DNA of 64,000 bases, taken from positions 1-64,000 of the forward strand of contig JAUYCF010000039.1 in assembly GCA_030692355.1 (NCBI GenBank). The letters are read 5' to 3'. The stretch is from Thiobacillus sp. Lineage in GTDB: Bacteria > Pseudomonadota > Gammaproteobacteria > Burkholderiales > Thiobacillaceae. Numbering within the stretch: position 1 is the stretch's first letter; every line of letters begins with the position of its first letter. This document shows positions 62,240-64,000 of this stretch, in pieces. The translations under genes were made by a program, and so were the position numbers. The notes below the pieces were generated by a model. It worked only from the letters and a program-made list of their open reading frames with translations. It was not told where the DNA came from and ran no database searches.

Positions 62240-62267
62240 GGATTGCTTCGCGTTGCTCGCAATGACG
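62240..62267. repeat. Single copy of the CGTCATTGCGAG-type palindrome
   Basis: GGATTGCTTCGCGTTGCTCG followed by CAATGACG is the same repeat that fills the MITE at 45723, here without MITE ends. Located between MNT and murA genes. Confidence 0.6.
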
Positions 62268-62281
62268 GCGTCTGCATGGCT

Positions 62282-63773
<1,492 letters not shown>

Positions 63774-63787
63774 GCGTGTATGCCTCT

Positions 63788-64000
63788 TCAGTGTCTGAGT
63801 TTGTAGCCGCTTCTCAGCAGCGCCAGGGTGAGCGCGGATATTGCCACAAAGCAGGCGCCGGCGACCAGCAGGCCGAGCCAGGGATCGGTGTCGGAGTGGC
63901 CGACAAACGCGTAGCGGAAGCCGTCGATCAGGTAGAAAACCGGGTTCGCGTGCGAGACACCCTGCCAGAAGGGCGGCAGCGAATGGATCGAGTAAAACAC
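63788..64000 (-). CDS. ABC-2 type transporter permease, C-terminal part
   Basis: The frame is open to the window edge; 70 C-terminal residues are visible. FYSIHSLPPFWQGVSHANPV then FYLIDGFRYAFVGHSDTDPW are the typical last periplasmic loop of ABC-2 permeases of the YadH/NodJ type; the final helix is LLVAGACFVAISALTLALL, followed by LRSGYKLRH. The ATPase gene would lie outside the window. This pair commonly precedes ibaG-murA in betaproteobacteria. Confidence 0.88.
   Translation of the reverse strand: MFYSIHSLPPFWQGVSHANPVFYLIDGFRYAFVGHSDTDPWLGLLVAGACFVAISALTLALLRSGYKLRH

Overview
The window looks like a betaproteobacterial chromosome, most like the Thiobacillus/Nitrosomonadales type. This is inferred from the high GC, the order ABC-2 permease - ibaG - murA - hisG at the right end, a short-form HisG without the regulatory domain, hflX, and the REP and IS5-type miniature elements. 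No RNA genes or CRISPR arrays were seen. One IS5-type transposase tail enters from the left edge.

Bases 1-18,040 form an accessory island and the most unusual part of the window. At least six transcription units there share one asymmetric 15-bp element, CGAC(A/T)CAT-N2-TGTCG, and each copy faces the gene it precedes (sites at 3559, 4844, 6128, 9779, 10822, 16155 and 16224). The units encode: an envelope operon with a lipoprotein and an LPP20/FlgT-like periplasmic protein; two Sel1-repeat proteins plus a third decayed one; a double-AAA+ ATPase with a DUF2779 protein (Cas4-like Fe-S nuclease joined to a DEDD exonuclease); a NADAR/YbiA-like protein; a PDZ membrane protein with a degenerate FtsZ-like protein; and a divergent set with a truncated phosphatase. 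An AbiEi-Fic fusion with its own promoter sits in the middle. I do not recognise this combination as a named system. It is best read as one co-regulated conflict, stress or envelope-remodelling system.

Bases 18,040-23,600 hold an IS3-type remnant, three AT-rich genes for secreted or membrane proteins, IS21-like terminal repeats, a wrecked nth gene interrupted by a REP pair, hflX and an AbrB/PIN toxin-antitoxin pair. Bases 23,740-42,000 hold a Cache-HAMP-GAF-GGDEF-EAL phosphodiesterase, a RES toxin pseudogene, a metal-efflux region (CzcI-like, outer-membrane factor, adaptor, RND pump, periplasmic protein, UspA, CopA, two CpxP/Spy-like proteins, SHOCT protein), divergent periplasmic msrB/msrA, and a phosphoketolase pseudogene with a central deletion.

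Bases 42,000-46,300 are a cluster of Uma2 genes and PIN toxin-antitoxin modules. A 130-bp IS5-type MITE has inserted at the start of one toxin and supplies its current start codon. Bases 46,280-59,780 are a surface polysaccharide locus: GT4, GT9, GT10 and GT2-like transferases, FkbM methyltransferase, Wzy/WaaL-like protein, FlaA1/WbpM-like dehydratase, WecA-like transferase, epimerase and a HAD-domain protein. Bases 59,800-64,000 return to core genes (hisG, murA, ibaG, ABC-2 permease), with a Phd/PIN pair, a second IS5-type MITE and an MNT/HEPN pair whose HEPN gene is frameshifted.
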